A DNA stretch of 64,000 bases. Source: a virus. A program made the translations under genes and the position numbers. The notes under the pieces are model-generated. The model saw only the letters and a program-made list of their open reading frames with translations, did no database searches and was not told where the DNA came from. The stretch spans positions 1-64,000 of the IMG/VR virus record IMGVR_UViG_3300009702_001278. The stretch is one strand, 5' to 3'. This document shows, in pieces, positions 7,443 to 15,806 of the stretch (positions are counted from its first letter, which is position 1; the number at the start of each line of letters is the position of its first letter).

Positions 7443-8336
7443 CTACTTTCTATCAAAAACTTGCCTCTTCCTGGCAAGAAACAGATTCGCTTCATTATAC
7501 AAGTAGAAGCGCATTTTGTCAACCACGTTTCTACCACCAAAACCACAGGCATACCCTGCTGCCACTTTATTGCAGCCACAATTGGCAGGAATGTTTGAAG
7601 CAACAAAAGTAATCACATCACTCGTGCCAAAGAACTGGCCTCTCGTGTGTCCGTCCAGGCATCTCGAAATACTACCATCGCCGTCGAAATACCCTCTAAT
7701 CCAATGCCTGACTAAATCTTCACTAAGTCTAGGGGCCTTCAGCACTTTGCTTTTACGCTCAACAATGCCGTGTTTAATCAAAGATCGCACCATGTGGTCG
7801 CTGCAAAGATCAAGTTGAACTGCACCATCCTTGCGTTGATGAATAGGTTTATTCGATCCAACGCATTCTGACAGCTTTACAAGATGGCTTTCATCCTTCT
7901 TTGCCAAGGTTATTGTCAAGAGTCGCTTGGCTGGCCTGTTGATTACGCATCCATCGGCGGCAATGAAACCGAGCCAGTATGCTTTATCTTGAGTGTTTAT
8001 TTCATCAAAGTAGGCGACATCCAGATCATAACTTCCCCAATGTCTGCGCTTAAGATTATGTTTGACAACCCAACTTGTGATTACGCTACGAGAAACATTA
8101 CACTCAGCTGCAATTCTCTCAACTTGTTGATTTTCTTGGCAATATTTCTGCTGAAGCCACGATTTAGCACGATAAGGATCACGAAGATTCCGCAGTTGAA
8201 ACTTCTTCACCCATTCAGTGATTGTGCTTCGTCCGTGTCCGGTCTCTTTGGCTATCTGAGTGATTTGCTTTCTTTGGACACAGAATTGATCGTATAGCCA
8301 TTCTTTGTTCGTATACATCTTATCCTCCGCAGTCAT
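7443..8336 (-). CDS. LAGLIDADG homing endonuclease with helix-turn-helix domains
   Basis: Two N-terminal helix-turn-helix segments (ITQIAKETGHGRSTITEWV and VERIAAECNVSRSVITSWV) are followed by two LAGLIDADG helices, AYWLGFIAADGCV near residue 130 and HWIRGYFDGDGSIS near 220. This two-motif form acts as a monomeric homing endonuclease. The better start is probably the internal ATG at 8318, which has GCGGAGGATAAG before it. It is free-standing and sits immediately 3' of a truncated radical-SAM gene, suggesting it invaded that gene and part of the target was lost. Confidence 0.88.
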   Translation of the reverse strand: MTAEDKMYTNKEWLYDQFCVQRKQITQIAKETGHGRSTITEWVKKFQLRNLRDPYRAKSWLQQKYCQENQQVERIAAECNVSRSVITSWVVKHNLKRRHWGSYDLDVAYFDEINTQDKAYWLGFIAADGCVINRPAKRLLTITLAKKDESHLVKLSECVGSNKPIHQRKDGAVQLDLCSDHMVRSLIKHGIVERKSKVLKAPRLSEDLVRHWIRGYFDGDGSISRCLDGHTRGQFFGTSDVITFVASNIPANCGCNKVAAGYACGFGGRNVVDKMRFYLYNEANLFLARKRQVFDRK

Positions 8337-8347
8337 TCCAACTTTAA

Positions 8348-8683
8348 CTACGGAGAATATCGGTCAAGTTCCTGCCTCAATCTCATGGTAAACAGATTAA
8401 CATTCGGGAAGAACGCCCCTTGTTTGGCAACTTCTTGATAGTCTATCAAGGCATTTGTCACAGCATTAGGTGAACAAGTAGGCTCGCCACTGCTTGTTAA
8501 CGACAAAGACCAGCCACCGTATCTAGCAGATAACTTCAATGCAGATGTGAACGTGGGAGGCATCTGGTCATCGTGAGAGGCATCTTGCCGCAAGTCTTTT
8601 GCCGCGCAGAATAAGCAGTTGCCGTTGCAAACACTACTACCGACAAGAGCACTAACACTGTATATCCTTTCTATGCAAGCCAT
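8348..8683 (-). pseudogene. Truncated radical-SAM protein
   Basis: The 111-residue frame contains CNGNCLFC, the CxxxCxxC iron-sulfur/SAM motif, at about residues 19-26, followed by LSLTSSGEPTCSP, a GEP-type SAM-binding segment. Radical-SAM cores need about 200 or more residues, but this one stops after about 100 with an unrelated tail (MRLRQELDRYSP) next to the homing endonuclease. The 3' half is not found nearby. Its ATG directly follows the TAG of the vWA gene, in the same frame. Confidence 0.6.
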
Positions 8684-9448
8684 CTAAGCACATTCTTCCG
8701 AAACGATTAGATTGCGTGAGCGCATACGTCCAATCGAATCCAAGACATTTTGGACTGTACATTGTAGTCGTGCAGCAATGTCAAATTTGTCATGCAGACC
8801 GTCTTCCCATAGGGAGAGAACATCTTTGTCAAATGCAATGTCTTTGAATTCACGTTCAATTAAAGATCGAATTTCCTTGGTTGCCCTTCGATCACTAGAA
8901 GTGAAATACATCCCACCCGTTAAATTGCTCAACTCTTTGAACGAAGCGATCACCCAAGTCGTCAACCCAATCGAATGCAGGGTGATTCCGGCCTCTTCCA
9001 TAGCTAACGCCGTCGTTTCCAGAGTCTTACCGCAAGGGCATCCATCCGGCCACGCATCATTACCGGAGATATAATACCCGTGGGGTGGGGCATCACCCAC
9101 CAGAATCGCAACTCGGCGGGCATTGTTTCGCCATTTTAAGTTCTCGGCAGCAGCAACCACTCCATCGAATACTGCCTCGGGAGCGTCACCACCACCACCA
9201 AGATGGAGTTGATTGATAACTTCCTGTACGTTTACAAGCAGTACAAACTTGTGAGCCTTGGCAACAAACGTATACTCTTGTGGCTTGTGGTCTCTATACT
9301 CGACTACTCCCACTCGGACATCAACATCAGAGTGCTCTGTTAGTTCTTTGAGTATTTTGACCAAATCTTGTTTAGCAGCCATGATATACGACCCCATGCT
9401 GCCAGTCGTATCAATGATAAATGCAATGTCAAATTCATTCACAGACAT
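8684..9448 (-). CDS. von Willebrand factor A (vWA) domain protein
   Basis: The N-terminus reads FDIAFIIDTTGSMGSYI, a MIDAS metal-ion-dependent adhesion motif with D-x-T-G-S. It is followed by a typical vWA fold with VGVVEYRD, HLGGGGDAPEAVFDGV (the conserved GGGDxPE loop) and ARRVAILVGDAPPHG. vWA domains mediate metal-dependent protein-protein contacts, for example in chelatase or AAA systems. The C-terminal 50 residues look like a small helical DNA-binding-like tail (LQCTVQNVLDSIGRMR). The protein ends in TAG immediately before the next ATG. Confidence 0.85.
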   Translation of the reverse strand: MSVNEFDIAFIIDTTGSMGSYIMAAKQDLVKILKELTEHSDVDVRVGVVEYRDHKPQEYTFVAKAHKFVLLVNVQEVINQLHLGGGGDAPEAVFDGVVAAAENLKWRNNARRVAILVGDAPPHGYYISGNDAWPDGCPCGKTLETTALAMEEAGITLHSIGLTTWVIASFKELSNLTGGMYFTSSDRRATKEIRSLIEREFKDIAFDKDVLSLWEDGLHDKFDIAARLQCTVQNVLDSIGRMRSRNLIVSEECA

Positions 9449-9460
9449 ATCTAAGCTCCG

Positions 9461-9931
9461 TTAGCCCACAGTGATCAAGCAGCCCGTAGCTGAAGCTCTA
9501 ATCTGATCCACAACGTCATTCAGTGCTGAAGTTGCTCCCAAGAAGAACACTATATCAGCATCTTGGAGTAATTGCTTCAGACGACGTAGATACGTCATAT
9601 CTTCAGCTGCACGCCCTGCCGCGGAATAAAACTCATGCCATGAGAAATACGACACACTTCTGCTGTCCAAACGCAGATTGTCTAGCGCTTCCACTGCTTT
9701 ATTATAGACATCAGTGGATGAATAGACAACCACAAAATTATTGTAGCTCTGGCTAATGGCGGTCAGAGCAGCGGCGTTAAGTGCCTCACCGACAGGCCAA
9801 CCCATCGGTGGGTCAATCGTGAAACCGTACAGTCTGTTGAAGTCTGAGTTATTCAGTTCATCATGCGATTCTTTGAAATCGTGAAAATCCAATATGTATT
9901 GTTTCAGGGTCTCCGTCAATGGATGCGACAT
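9461..9931 (-). CDS. Hypothetical protein with Rossmann-like pattern
   Basis: The start chosen is ATG 9931, preceded by GGGAGGAATAATA; a longer frame reaches 9946. About 156 residues with alternating strand/helix pattern (NNFVVVYSSTDVYNKAVE, DADIVFFLGATSAL, CLITVG). This looks like a nucleotide-binding or transferase-type alpha/beta fold, but no specific family is recognised. It follows the HAD phosphatase gene without a gap and may belong to the sugar-acid cassette. Confidence 0.55.
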   Translation of the reverse strand: MSHPLTETLKQYILDFHDFKESHDELNNSDFNRLYGFTIDPPMGWPVGEALNAAALTAISQSYNNFVVVYSSTDVYNKAVEALDNLRLDSRSVSYFSWHEFYSAAGRAAEDMTYLRRLKQLLQDADIVFFLGATSALNDVVDQIRASATGCLITVG

Positions 9932-9933
9932 TA

Positions 9934-10542
9934 TTATTCCTCCCAATTACACCAAGATGCCTTGATATTTTGCATATCTCGGATCATATCCGTGAACTCT
10001 CTCACGCAAAGTTCTCCACCCTTGCGCGACATTACAAAGCCTTCCCCGATCATGGTATCAGATTTATTCTCAACGACAGCAATCACTTCACGAGCAGCAT
10101 CAGCAGGACAGGCAGATAATCCGACCGCAGCCAGCAATGCACAATCGTTAATTTCATCTCCAATGAAGGCGATTTCATCCCAACTGCATTTGCCAGGGCG
10201 ATCACTGCATTCTACATAAGTAGATCGTACAAAGTCAAACTTATCCTGCACCCCTGCACAGACTATGATTTTCCTGCCTGCTCTCTCAAACTGAGGCATC
10301 GAAGGCTCATAAGACCCTGTTAAAGCAACACATTGGATTCCTGCGTTACTCAACATCTGGATGCCTACGAAATCGCAGGTGTTGAACTTGCGAAGATAGA
10401 ATTGCGGAGTCAGTTGTAATCTCGTATCCCTGTCGTCGCAAGAGGGTGGAGACACTTTGATAGAGATTTCAGGAATGCTCGGTGAGAAATAACCCCCATC
10501 CGTAAGGCATCCGTCAATGTCAGTGATGAACAATTTAATCAT
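9934..10542 (-). CDS. KdsC-type HAD phosphatase (nonulosonate-phosphate phosphatase candidate)
   Basis: HAD motifs are clear: I is FITDIDGCLTDGG (residues 5-17), II is ALTGS (about 99-103), and IV is AFIGDEINDCALL. The C-terminal KGGELCVREFTDMI matches the KGGxGAVRE element of KdsC-type tetrameric phosphatases. KdsC removes the phosphate from KDO-8-phosphate, and relatives act on KDN- or sialic-acid-9-phosphate. With NeuB- and NeuA-like genes about 0.5-1.4 kb upstream, a 9-phosphate nonulosonate substrate is likely. Translation starts at ATG 10542. Confidence 0.8.
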   Translation of the reverse strand: MIKLFITDIDGCLTDGGYFSPSIPEISIKVSPPSCDDRDTRLQLTPQFYLRKFNTCDFVGIQMLSNAGIQCVALTGSYEPSMPQFERAGRKIIVCAGVQDKFDFVRSTYVECSDRPGKCSWDEIAFIGDEINDCALLAAVGLSACPADAAREVIAVVENKSDTMIGEGFVMSRKGGELCVREFTDMIRDMQNIKASWCNWEE

Positions 10543-10552
10543 TCTTTAATCC

Positions 10553-10696
10553 TTACAAATACAATCTTCGGTGTCTATATTCGCCGATTTGGTACTCGTT
10601 GATAATTTGTGCTGGTAACCCAGCGAGCCTGGTAACCAAAAAGTATACTGTAACAACAGTCGGTATACAACACTTCCATATCTGCAAGATTGCCAT
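10553..10696 (-). CDS. Possible 47-residue protein
   Basis: Between the HAD gene and the next upstream gene an ATG at 10696 opens 47 codons, ending TAA just before the SD of the HAD gene. The product starts with a hydrophobic stretch (CIPTVVTVYFLV) and ends with a polar, basic part (IINEYQIGEYRHRR), so it could be a small membrane protein. The SD is weak. Support comes from the exact fit into an otherwise empty 160-bp gap and from strand agreement. Confidence 0.4.
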   Translation of the reverse strand: MAILQIWKCCIPTVVTVYFLVTRLAGLPAQIINEYQIGEYRHRRLYL

Positions 10697-10701
10697 TCGC
10701 A

Positions 10702-11073
10702 CTAATTCCCGTCATTCCCAAGCGCTCTAATAAAATGATCGGCAATGCCCTGTATGGTTTTGGTGTCTGGCTCTAGATACCCCTTCGCATCCTTGCCGAC
10801 CAAGGCGACTTCTTTCGACGGTATTGTTACGAAATTGTCTTTCACTGTATCAGGCAAAATTGGCATCACCTCTTCGTGATAGTAAAAAGCAGAACCTGTC
10901 TCAGTTATATCCTCTGCCTTAAGTTCGTACCTAGCAACTTCGGCAGCACCCAACCGGTCAAAGTAAAAAGCTCTCCTCACACTGGATTTATCAATCATAT
11001 CCTGAATATGGCTCATGGCACAATTATCCCATTGTTCAAATTCAGGTGGCCCTAGCACATCTATTAACATCAT
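10702..11073 (-). CDS. Hypothetical protein in the sugar-acid cassette
   Basis: 123 residues, acidic, with no recognised motif. The start overlaps the stop of the NeuB-like gene (ATG 11073, TGA 11070), so it is probably coupled to it. The sequence contains SHIQDMIDKSSVRRAFYFDR and a C-terminal IADHFIRALGNDGN. Its position between NeuB and the phosphatase suggests a role tied to the nonulosonate pathway, but nothing in the sequence confirms this. Confidence 0.55.
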   Translation of the reverse strand: MMLIDVLGPPEFEQWDNCAMSHIQDMIDKSSVRRAFYFDRLGAAEVARYELKAEDITETGSAFYYHEEVMPILPDTVKDNFVTIPSKEVALVGKDAKGYLEPDTKTIQGIADHFIRALGNDGN

Positions 11074-11945
11074 TTCCCTTTCAATTTCCGGCGCTGAGCT
11101 AACTCCGCTTCCGAGAAGCCCAAAATACCATCAGGTTTGTCTGTCATCGCTTTTTGGATTGCCTTCGAGTTACGAGAAATCAGCCGCAAACCATTCGGCT
11201 CCAGACTGAAAGCAGCATCTGTATGCTTCATCGATCTATCATCTACAAAATGTCTCTCTATCCAAGTCGCTCCCAGCACTTGGGCTGCAATATCAAGAGC
11301 AATTCCGTAACCATGATTCGAGAAGCCCACTGCTGATTGTTCAGGTATTATCTCTCGAACATGCGTGATTTCATTCAGGTATATCCTTTCAAATGGCGTA
11401 GGATATTCTGACGTACAATGATAGAAGACCAGTCGCTCTGGGTCAACCCCGCTATTCACTGCATAATCTATTATTTCTTGTCTCTCCTGCTTTGTTACCA
11501 TGCCCAAGGAGATGTGAATCCCTCCCATATAATGATCAAAAAGATACTGGATCATGTCATTGTTTTGGTTAGAAGGGCTCCCAATTTTGATGAAGTCTGG
11601 ATTCAGTGCGACCACTTCTTTCGTAGAAGTCATGTCCCATACTGATGTTGCATACCCAATCCGTAGATCATCTTCACAGAATCTCTTCAACTCGGCATGC
11701 TGCTCTATGGTTAGCTCCAGATTCTTCCTGTGCTCCAAGTAGGTATTTCCGTAGGCAAAGTCTTGGTTAGGATGCGGCTTATACCACATGTCCTTTGGTG
11801 TTGATTCTTCAGGATTGCGCTTCTGGAACTTAACGTAATCCGCATCACAAAATCTTGCTAATTTGCAAAGGTCTTTTGCCCGTTCCATTTTACCAATGTG
11901 AACGCATCCTACCTCAGCAACTATGTGGTATTTCTTGATCTCCAT
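11070..11945 (-). CDS. neuB: NeuB-like N-acetylneuraminate/nonulosonate synthase
   Basis: The 291-residue protein follows the NeuB TIM-barrel family: VAEVGCVHIGKMERAKDL at the N-terminus (family AEIGxNHxGxxxxA), ADYVKFQKRNPEE (VKFQ), DFIKIGSPSNQN (KIxS), HISLGMVT, YHCTSEYPTPFE (HCTxxYP) and VGFSNHGYG (GxSDHxxG), ending with an ERHFVDDRSM metal/substrate loop. NeuB enzymes condense phosphoenolpyruvate with ManNAc or a related sugar, or its 6-phosphate. The C-terminal antifreeze-like SAF domain of bacterial NeuB is missing, so the product is about 55 residues shorter than usual. Confidence 0.88.
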   Translation of the reverse strand: MEIKKYHIVAEVGCVHIGKMERAKDLCKLARFCDADYVKFQKRNPEESTPKDMWYKPHPNQDFAYGNTYLEHRKNLELTIEQHAELKRFCEDDLRIGYATSVWDMTSTKEVVALNPDFIKIGSPSNQNNDMIQYLFDHYMGGIHISLGMVTKQERQEIIDYAVNSGVDPERLVFYHCTSEYPTPFERIYLNEITHVREIIPEQSAVGFSNHGYGIALDIAAQVLGATWIERHFVDDRSMKHTDAAFSLEPNGLRLISRNSKAIQKAMTDKPDGILGFSEAELAQRRKLKGK

Positions 11946-12678
11946 TATCTACCTCATGAACTTGGATATCTATGTCCAGGTTTTCCACATCACCGCTGAA
12001 AACTTGATTAAAGATATCGAAATCGGTCGTGCTGTCGATTTGCATACCTTCTACCTCTGTAATTGGATAAATACACACTCTTTGACCAATTCTACAACCT
12101 GTCTCCACGAGCATGCTTGCTTCACTGAGATAGATATTTCCATTATCAAAATATCGCACACCAGTGCGGCCTAACGATTGTCTCATTGGGCGATTGTGTG
12201 GATCATAAGTAGATTGCCAGATGTAGTCGGAACTATCAACCATAGACTCATACCAAAGGAAGTCATACATCTTGGTGGTAGACAGAAGACTGTCGTAATA
12301 ACCATTGAAATAGGTCTCAAGGGCATGACGTACTCTGCCCCTAGCTCTAATTGGGCTAGTTGGCTGGAGAGTAATAACAGTGTCACATCCATCACCTCTG
12401 GATTGATAGGCTTCGATCAGACAGGATTCTGTGGAAGATAAATCCTGACTAATATCATTGGGGCGTTTATGTGCGATTGCACCCCATTCTTGAGCAATTC
12501 GCAAAATCAAATCATCGTCAGATGATACCAAAATATTGGACTCTGGTATTCCTGCGTCCAAAGCGTGAATAATAGAGTAGACAAACAGAGGCTTGTTGCC
12601 CACTAGTTGTAAGTTCTTCTTGAGTACGCCTTTAGACCCACCACGGGCGGGTATTACACACAGAACATTTTCAAACAT
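11914..12678 (-). CDS. neuA: NeuA-like CMP-nonulosonate cytidylyltransferase
   Basis: The N-terminus VLCVIPARGGSKGVLKKN is the CTP-binding motif of CMP-sialic acid and CMP-KDO synthetases. It is followed by NILVSSDDD, ITLQPTSPIRARG (LQPTSPxR) and FDNGNIYLSEA. The enzyme activates a nonulosonic acid as its CMP-sugar for transfer. At 254 residues the length suits a single-domain NeuA; the final 30 residues are an extra acidic tail. The gene overlaps the NeuB gene by 32 bp, so coupling is likely. Confidence 0.88.
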   Translation of the reverse strand: MFENVLCVIPARGGSKGVLKKNLQLVGNKPLFVYSIIHALDAGIPESNILVSSDDDLILRIAQEWGAIAHKRPNDISQDLSSTESCLIEAYQSRGDGCDTVITLQPTSPIRARGRVRHALETYFNGYYDSLLSTTKMYDFLWYESMVDSSDYIWQSTYDPHNRPMRQSLGRTGVRYFDNGNIYLSEASMLVETGCRIGQRVCIYPITEVEGMQIDSTTDFDIFNQVFSGDVENLDIDIQVHEVDNGDQEIPHSC

Positions 12679-13399
12679 TTAGCACCTCCAACACTGTTGA
12701 CAAGTTCATCTTAGGGAAAATATCCACTTTTGATATCTCTGATGCATTATACACCACACACTTCTTATTTATCTCTCTACCTTGAGTTCTCCAATAATTG
12801 AGTATAGAATCAAGGTCGGAATCACCTGTTTGCTTGACGTGCTTGTATTTATCAGCTTTTCTGCCATCCAATCGTCTCGGCTTATTCTTCCAGTCTGGAA
12901 ACTGCCAGAACCACCTGAAAGCTCTCACTCTAGCACAATCAAGTCCAAGAAGGACTATGGGCGAGCAGCCCATAATGTGAGCAATATGGATAGCTGACCC
13001 TGCTGAAGTACGGCATTGAACTATGCGGTTCTTCTTCCTTTCATGCTCATACTTGTCAGTGATGTTGTAACCTTCTCGATGACGAAACAGAACCGCTCGA
13101 TTACCAAACCAATCTGCTTTATCAGCTAGTTTGTCTTCGTACAAGAAAGGAATCGTTTTGTCCGACTTGCGTAAATCGTGAGCAAAGTACGACCAGACAG
13201 AAGCCTCCCAATCATCAGATATATAGTAGTCAGAGTCGGGCACTGCAACATACCCTGCGTTCACTGCGATAGTGACATAATCTTTGAGTGGCTCAAGATC
13301 AAGGCCGTGGATTGATGGGCCTGAACCCACGATAAACGCAGGAGTACCGGCATGTTTGCCGTTAAATTCTTCTAAGTTCCTATAGGTCTTCGTAATCAT
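12671..13399 (-). CDS. DUF115/Maf-like protein, candidate nonulosonate transferase 1
   Basis: The N-terminus contains PAFIVGSGPSIHGLDLE, the GxGPSL nucleotide-sugar motif shared by the DUF115 (MAF_flag10) family and GT42-type sialyltransferases. Around residue 135, TSAGSAIHIAHIMGCSPI followed by VLLGLDCA matches the second conserved DUF115 block, and VVYNASEISKVDIFP is the typical C-terminal block. Maf proteins transfer nonulosonic acids to flagellin. Placement next to NeuA/NeuB supports transfer of a CMP-sugar, though the acceptor is unknown. Start ATG 13399 follows AAGGA. Confidence 0.68.
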   Translation of the reverse strand: MITKTYRNLEEFNGKHAGTPAFIVGSGPSIHGLDLEPLKDYVTIAVNAGYVAVPDSDYYISDDWEASVWSYFAHDLRKSDKTIPFLYEDKLADKADWFGNRAVLFRHREGYNITDKYEHERKKNRIVQCRTSAGSAIHIAHIMGCSPIVLLGLDCARVRAFRWFWQFPDWKNKPRRLDGRKADKYKHVKQTGDSDLDSILNYWRTQGREINKKCVVYNASEISKVDIFPKMNLSTVLEVLNV

Positions 13400-13658
13400 C
13401 TAAGAATCCTTCATATTTACTAAATATACGAATCGTCCCATCGTCATTCACCATATCATACGGCACGGACATCAATGTATCCCAACCGTCACGAATCTCA
13501 TCAACCCTGTCAACGACAAAAGCTACCACAGGCAGCTTACGCAACTTATCAGGTATCATCTCAGCCGTATGAGTCTCAAGGCGCATTAACCCTTTAGACT
13601 GCATACGCACTGCGTCATCCAGCGTAACAAACCAACCAAAGGCATCTTCCATTTTCAT
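13380..13658 (-). CDS. Hypothetical protein between two DUF115 genes
   Basis: 92 residues with an acidic C-terminus (EGFLDDYEDL) and a central strand pattern (LPVVAFVVDRVDEI). No family is recognised. Both ends overlap the neighbouring DUF115-like genes (20 bp downstream, 4 bp upstream), so the three are likely one translational unit. It may be an accessory to the transferases. Confidence 0.55.
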   Translation of the reverse strand: MKMEDAFGWFVTLDDAVRMQSKGLMRLETHTAEMIPDKLRKLPVVAFVVDRVDEIRDGWDTLMSVPYDMVNDDGTIRIFSKYEGFLDDYEDL

Positions 13659-14395
13659 ATGATTTCTGACAGCTTCTTCTTTTCAAACACGTCAATAACA
13701 GAAAGATTGCTACAATTGTATATTCTTGAGCCGACCCGATCTCCAAGTTTTTTTAGCACCTCATACGATTGGATATTTTCTTCAAACTTGCGTATCTGGT
13801 GAGACTGCTCAGGGCGAAAATTCTGGCCCTTGACCTTGCGTTGGGGCCATTTATCTTGGGGCCAAAACTGCCAAAAGTGTGAATTACCATGTGCCATCCG
13901 GTGGTCTACCCCAAGCAAGTAAATTTCTGTACAGCCTGTTAGCAGGGCAAAGTCTATGCCAGTGGGTACTGAGCTAACTGAGCATAAACCCTGACCATCA
14001 TTAGGCAATGGTGAGATTGTAGGCTCCGGGCGAGGCTTGAAGAACCTGAAGTTATGCTTCATAATCTTATCAGCGTGTTCTTTCCAACTCGTTCGCACTA
14101 TTTTAGTGCAATTTCCACGCAATACTTTCTGCCAGAAGTAATCCCATTGCAGACAAAGGGTATCATTAGAAATCCAATAGCGATCCGTAGACTCTCCCTT
14201 ACTCCAATCCATCAACAGTATTGACGAGTTAATAGTAATCACCACATCATGCTGTAGAGCAGAGGAAATATCTTGGAAAGCCAGTGAAGGACCGGCTCCT
14301 ACTACAAAACACCTCCGACCAGCGTGAATATCTTTGAAGTCACTGAGATCAGTATAGGCTTTTACGTCTCGGCTGCGAATGGCGTCACGTCGCAT
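13655..14395 (-). CDS. DUF115/Maf-like protein, candidate nonulosonate transferase 2
   Basis: A paralogue of the 12671-13399 product. It has CFVVGAGPSLAFQDI near residue 30, a second block FALLTGCTEIYLLGVDHRMA and a third block YNCSNLSVIDVF near the C-terminus. The two proteins share domain order but little overall identity, so they may use different acceptors or one may act on host glycans. The start overlaps a possible short frame and the end overlaps the next gene. Function is inferred from family and neighbours. Confidence 0.66.
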   Translation of the reverse strand: MRRDAIRSRDVKAYTDLSDFKDIHAGRRCFVVGAGPSLAFQDISSALQHDVVITINSSILLMDWSKGESTDRYWISNDTLCLQWDYFWQKVLRGNCTKIVRTSWKEHADKIMKHNFRFFKPRPEPTISPLPNDGQGLCSVSSVPTGIDFALLTGCTEIYLLGVDHRMAHGNSHFWQFWPQDKWPQRKVKGQNFRPEQSHQIRKFEENIQSYEVLKKLGDRVGSRIYNCSNLSVIDVFEKKKLSEII

Positions 14396-14481
14396 CTTAG
14401 TATCTCTTTTAAGAAAGGACTCGGCTCGCAGATATCTATTCTGTTTCTTTTGGTCCCAAAATGATACTTGCGCCGAGTCAT
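14362..14481 (-). CDS. Possible 39-residue protein
   Basis: ATG 14481 opens a frame through the intergenic segment and 34 bp into the downstream DUF115 gene, giving a basic N-terminus (MTRRKYHFGTKRNR) and a Cys/Pro-containing C-terminus. There is no clear SD, and the frame also contains the inverted repeat at 14418-14479, so it may be chance. Confidence 0.25.
   Translation of the reverse strand: MTRRKYHFGTKRNRIDICEPSPFLKEILRCDVTPFAAET
14418..14479. repeat. 8-bp perfect inverted repeat with 46-nt spacer
   Basis: GACTCGGC at 14418-14425 is matched by GCCGAGTC at 14472-14479, with partly complementary flanking CGCA/TGCG. In RNA this would form a stable stem closing a 46-nt loop between the endonuclease gene and the second DUF115 gene. 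There is no U-run, so it is not a classical terminator, and it is too short to be a normal tRNA. It may be an RNA processing or stability element. Confidence 0.4.
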
Positions 14482-14510
14482 ACAGTAGTTAATGGAGAGA
14501 TAATCCTGTG

Positions 14511-15806
14511 CTACAGTCTACAACCTGACTTACGGCACTGCTTGCACCACTTCCCAGATTTTACATTAGTAGGACTAGACTTCCACTGATGTCCTTTGCT
14601 GCATTGCCACACAAGAGGAGTGTGAGCATTAACATATATTTTTGACAAACATGCTCCTTCTCGTTTTTTGGCCAAAGATTGCATATCATCAATTGTGGGT
14701 TTAACCTGTTGGGTGCATTGCGGACACCAAGTACCTCTTTTTACATGAGCAGGAGTGGCCTCCCATTCATGCCCCTTTGAACACTCCCATCGCAACTTCG
14801 AACTATTATTAATATAACTTGTTGATACGCATTTCCCACCTCTGTTTTGAGCTATTAAATCCATCTCCTTGATAGACAATTTATGTGTACCTGAGCATAT
14901 AGGGCACCAAGACATCCTCGTCACAATATTATCAAACGTAGCATCCCAAGTATGCCCCTTGTTACACTTCCATTTTAATTTTGTACGATTGTTCTTATAA
15001 TCTAATGACAAACACTCTCCGTTGCGAGAAGATGCCACTTTTTGTGCATCAATAATCGTTTTAGGTAAATTATTTGCACACACAGGACACCAAGACCCGT
15101 GTTTGATGGATATAGGGGCAGCAGACCACTGATGTTTTTTTGAGCATTCCCAAGTTAGAGGTGTTTTAGTACCCATGTATTTGTCAGTAATCAAAGTGCC
15201 TCCTTGCCTCATAGCTAAATCTCGTAGTTTTTTTAACTGTGATAAATTATTATAAAAAACACACCAATCAACAACAGGTTTTTTAGAGAAGTATTTACCG
15301 ATATAGGTCACTAAGTCATCATCGCTGTTTGTTATATAATATGGAATTTCTATTAAACGAATACCTTTTTTTAAGCATTTTATCCTAACAGTTTCATCTC
15401 GCTTAATCTGCTTATTAAATTCGTAATCTGTTTTGTGAAAATGCTTTATATGAGTATAATGTTGTCTACCGTGATACTCAAATGCTATTTTCAACTCCTC
15501 ACAATATCCATCTATCTCATATCCACTAATAGCACTTCTGCTTTTCGGAAAAGGTTTCTTGAATACAGACTGCAACACATATCGACACTTCTCTTCATTA
15601 AAATACCACGTACAACTAGGACACCAAGTACCTGCATTAACATTATGAAAATTTGCTCGCCAAATATGACCATCTGCACACTTCCAAGTAAGTTTGTGCT
15701 CCCAAGAATAAACAGCAGATAAACATTGTCCTCCGTGGTTTTCAGCTAAATTATGAGCATCCTGTATTGAGTATTTCACTTTTCTGGACATCTGGCATCT
15801 CCTCAA
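14511..15806 (-). CDS. Putative homing endonuclease with five zinc-ribbon repeats
   Basis: Five repeats follow the pattern L-x-W-x-C-x-x-x-H-x-W about 13-15 residues before W-C-x-x-C, for example LRWECSKGHEWEA...GTWCPQC. They match treble-clef zinc ribbons of the DUF4379 type seen in phage endonucleases. Between repeats 1 and 2 is a nuclease-like core, SGYEIDGYCEEL then IAFEYHGRQHY and GIRLIEIPYYI, resembling Vsr-like/EDxHD or PD-(D/E)XK enzymes. ATG 15791 is an alternative start. It overlaps the last 40-55 bp of the helicase gene, as expected for an invading endonuclease. Confidence 0.7.
   Translation of the reverse strand: MRRCQMSRKVKYSIQDAHNLAENHGGQCLSAVYSWEHKLTWKCADGHIWRANFHNVNAGTWCPSCTWYFNEEKCRYVLQSVFKKPFPKSRSAISGYEIDGYCEELKIAFEYHGRQHYTHIKHFHKTDYEFNKQIKRDETVRIKCLKKGIRLIEIPYYITNSDDDLVTYIGKYFSKKPVVDWCVFYNNLSQLKKLRDLAMRQGGTLITDKYMGTKTPLTWECSKKHQWSAAPISIKHGSWCPVCANNLPKTIIDAQKVASSRNGECLSLDYKNNRTKLKWKCNKGHTWDATFDNIVTRMSWCPICSGTHKLSIKEMDLIAQNRGGKCVSTSYINNSSKLRWECSKGHEWEATPAHVKRGTWCPQCTQQVKPTIDDMQSLAKKREGACLSKIYVNAHTPLVWQCSKGHQWKSSPTNVKSGKWCKQCRKSGCRL

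Noticed and set aside
10587-10635. Hairpin at the repeated CTGGTAACC sequence
   Set aside because: The copies are direct repeats (about 11 bp), not complementary, and have no evident role.
14418-14479. tRNA gene closed by the 8-bp stem
   Set aside because: Total length 62 nt and no D-, anticodon- or T-arm consensus.
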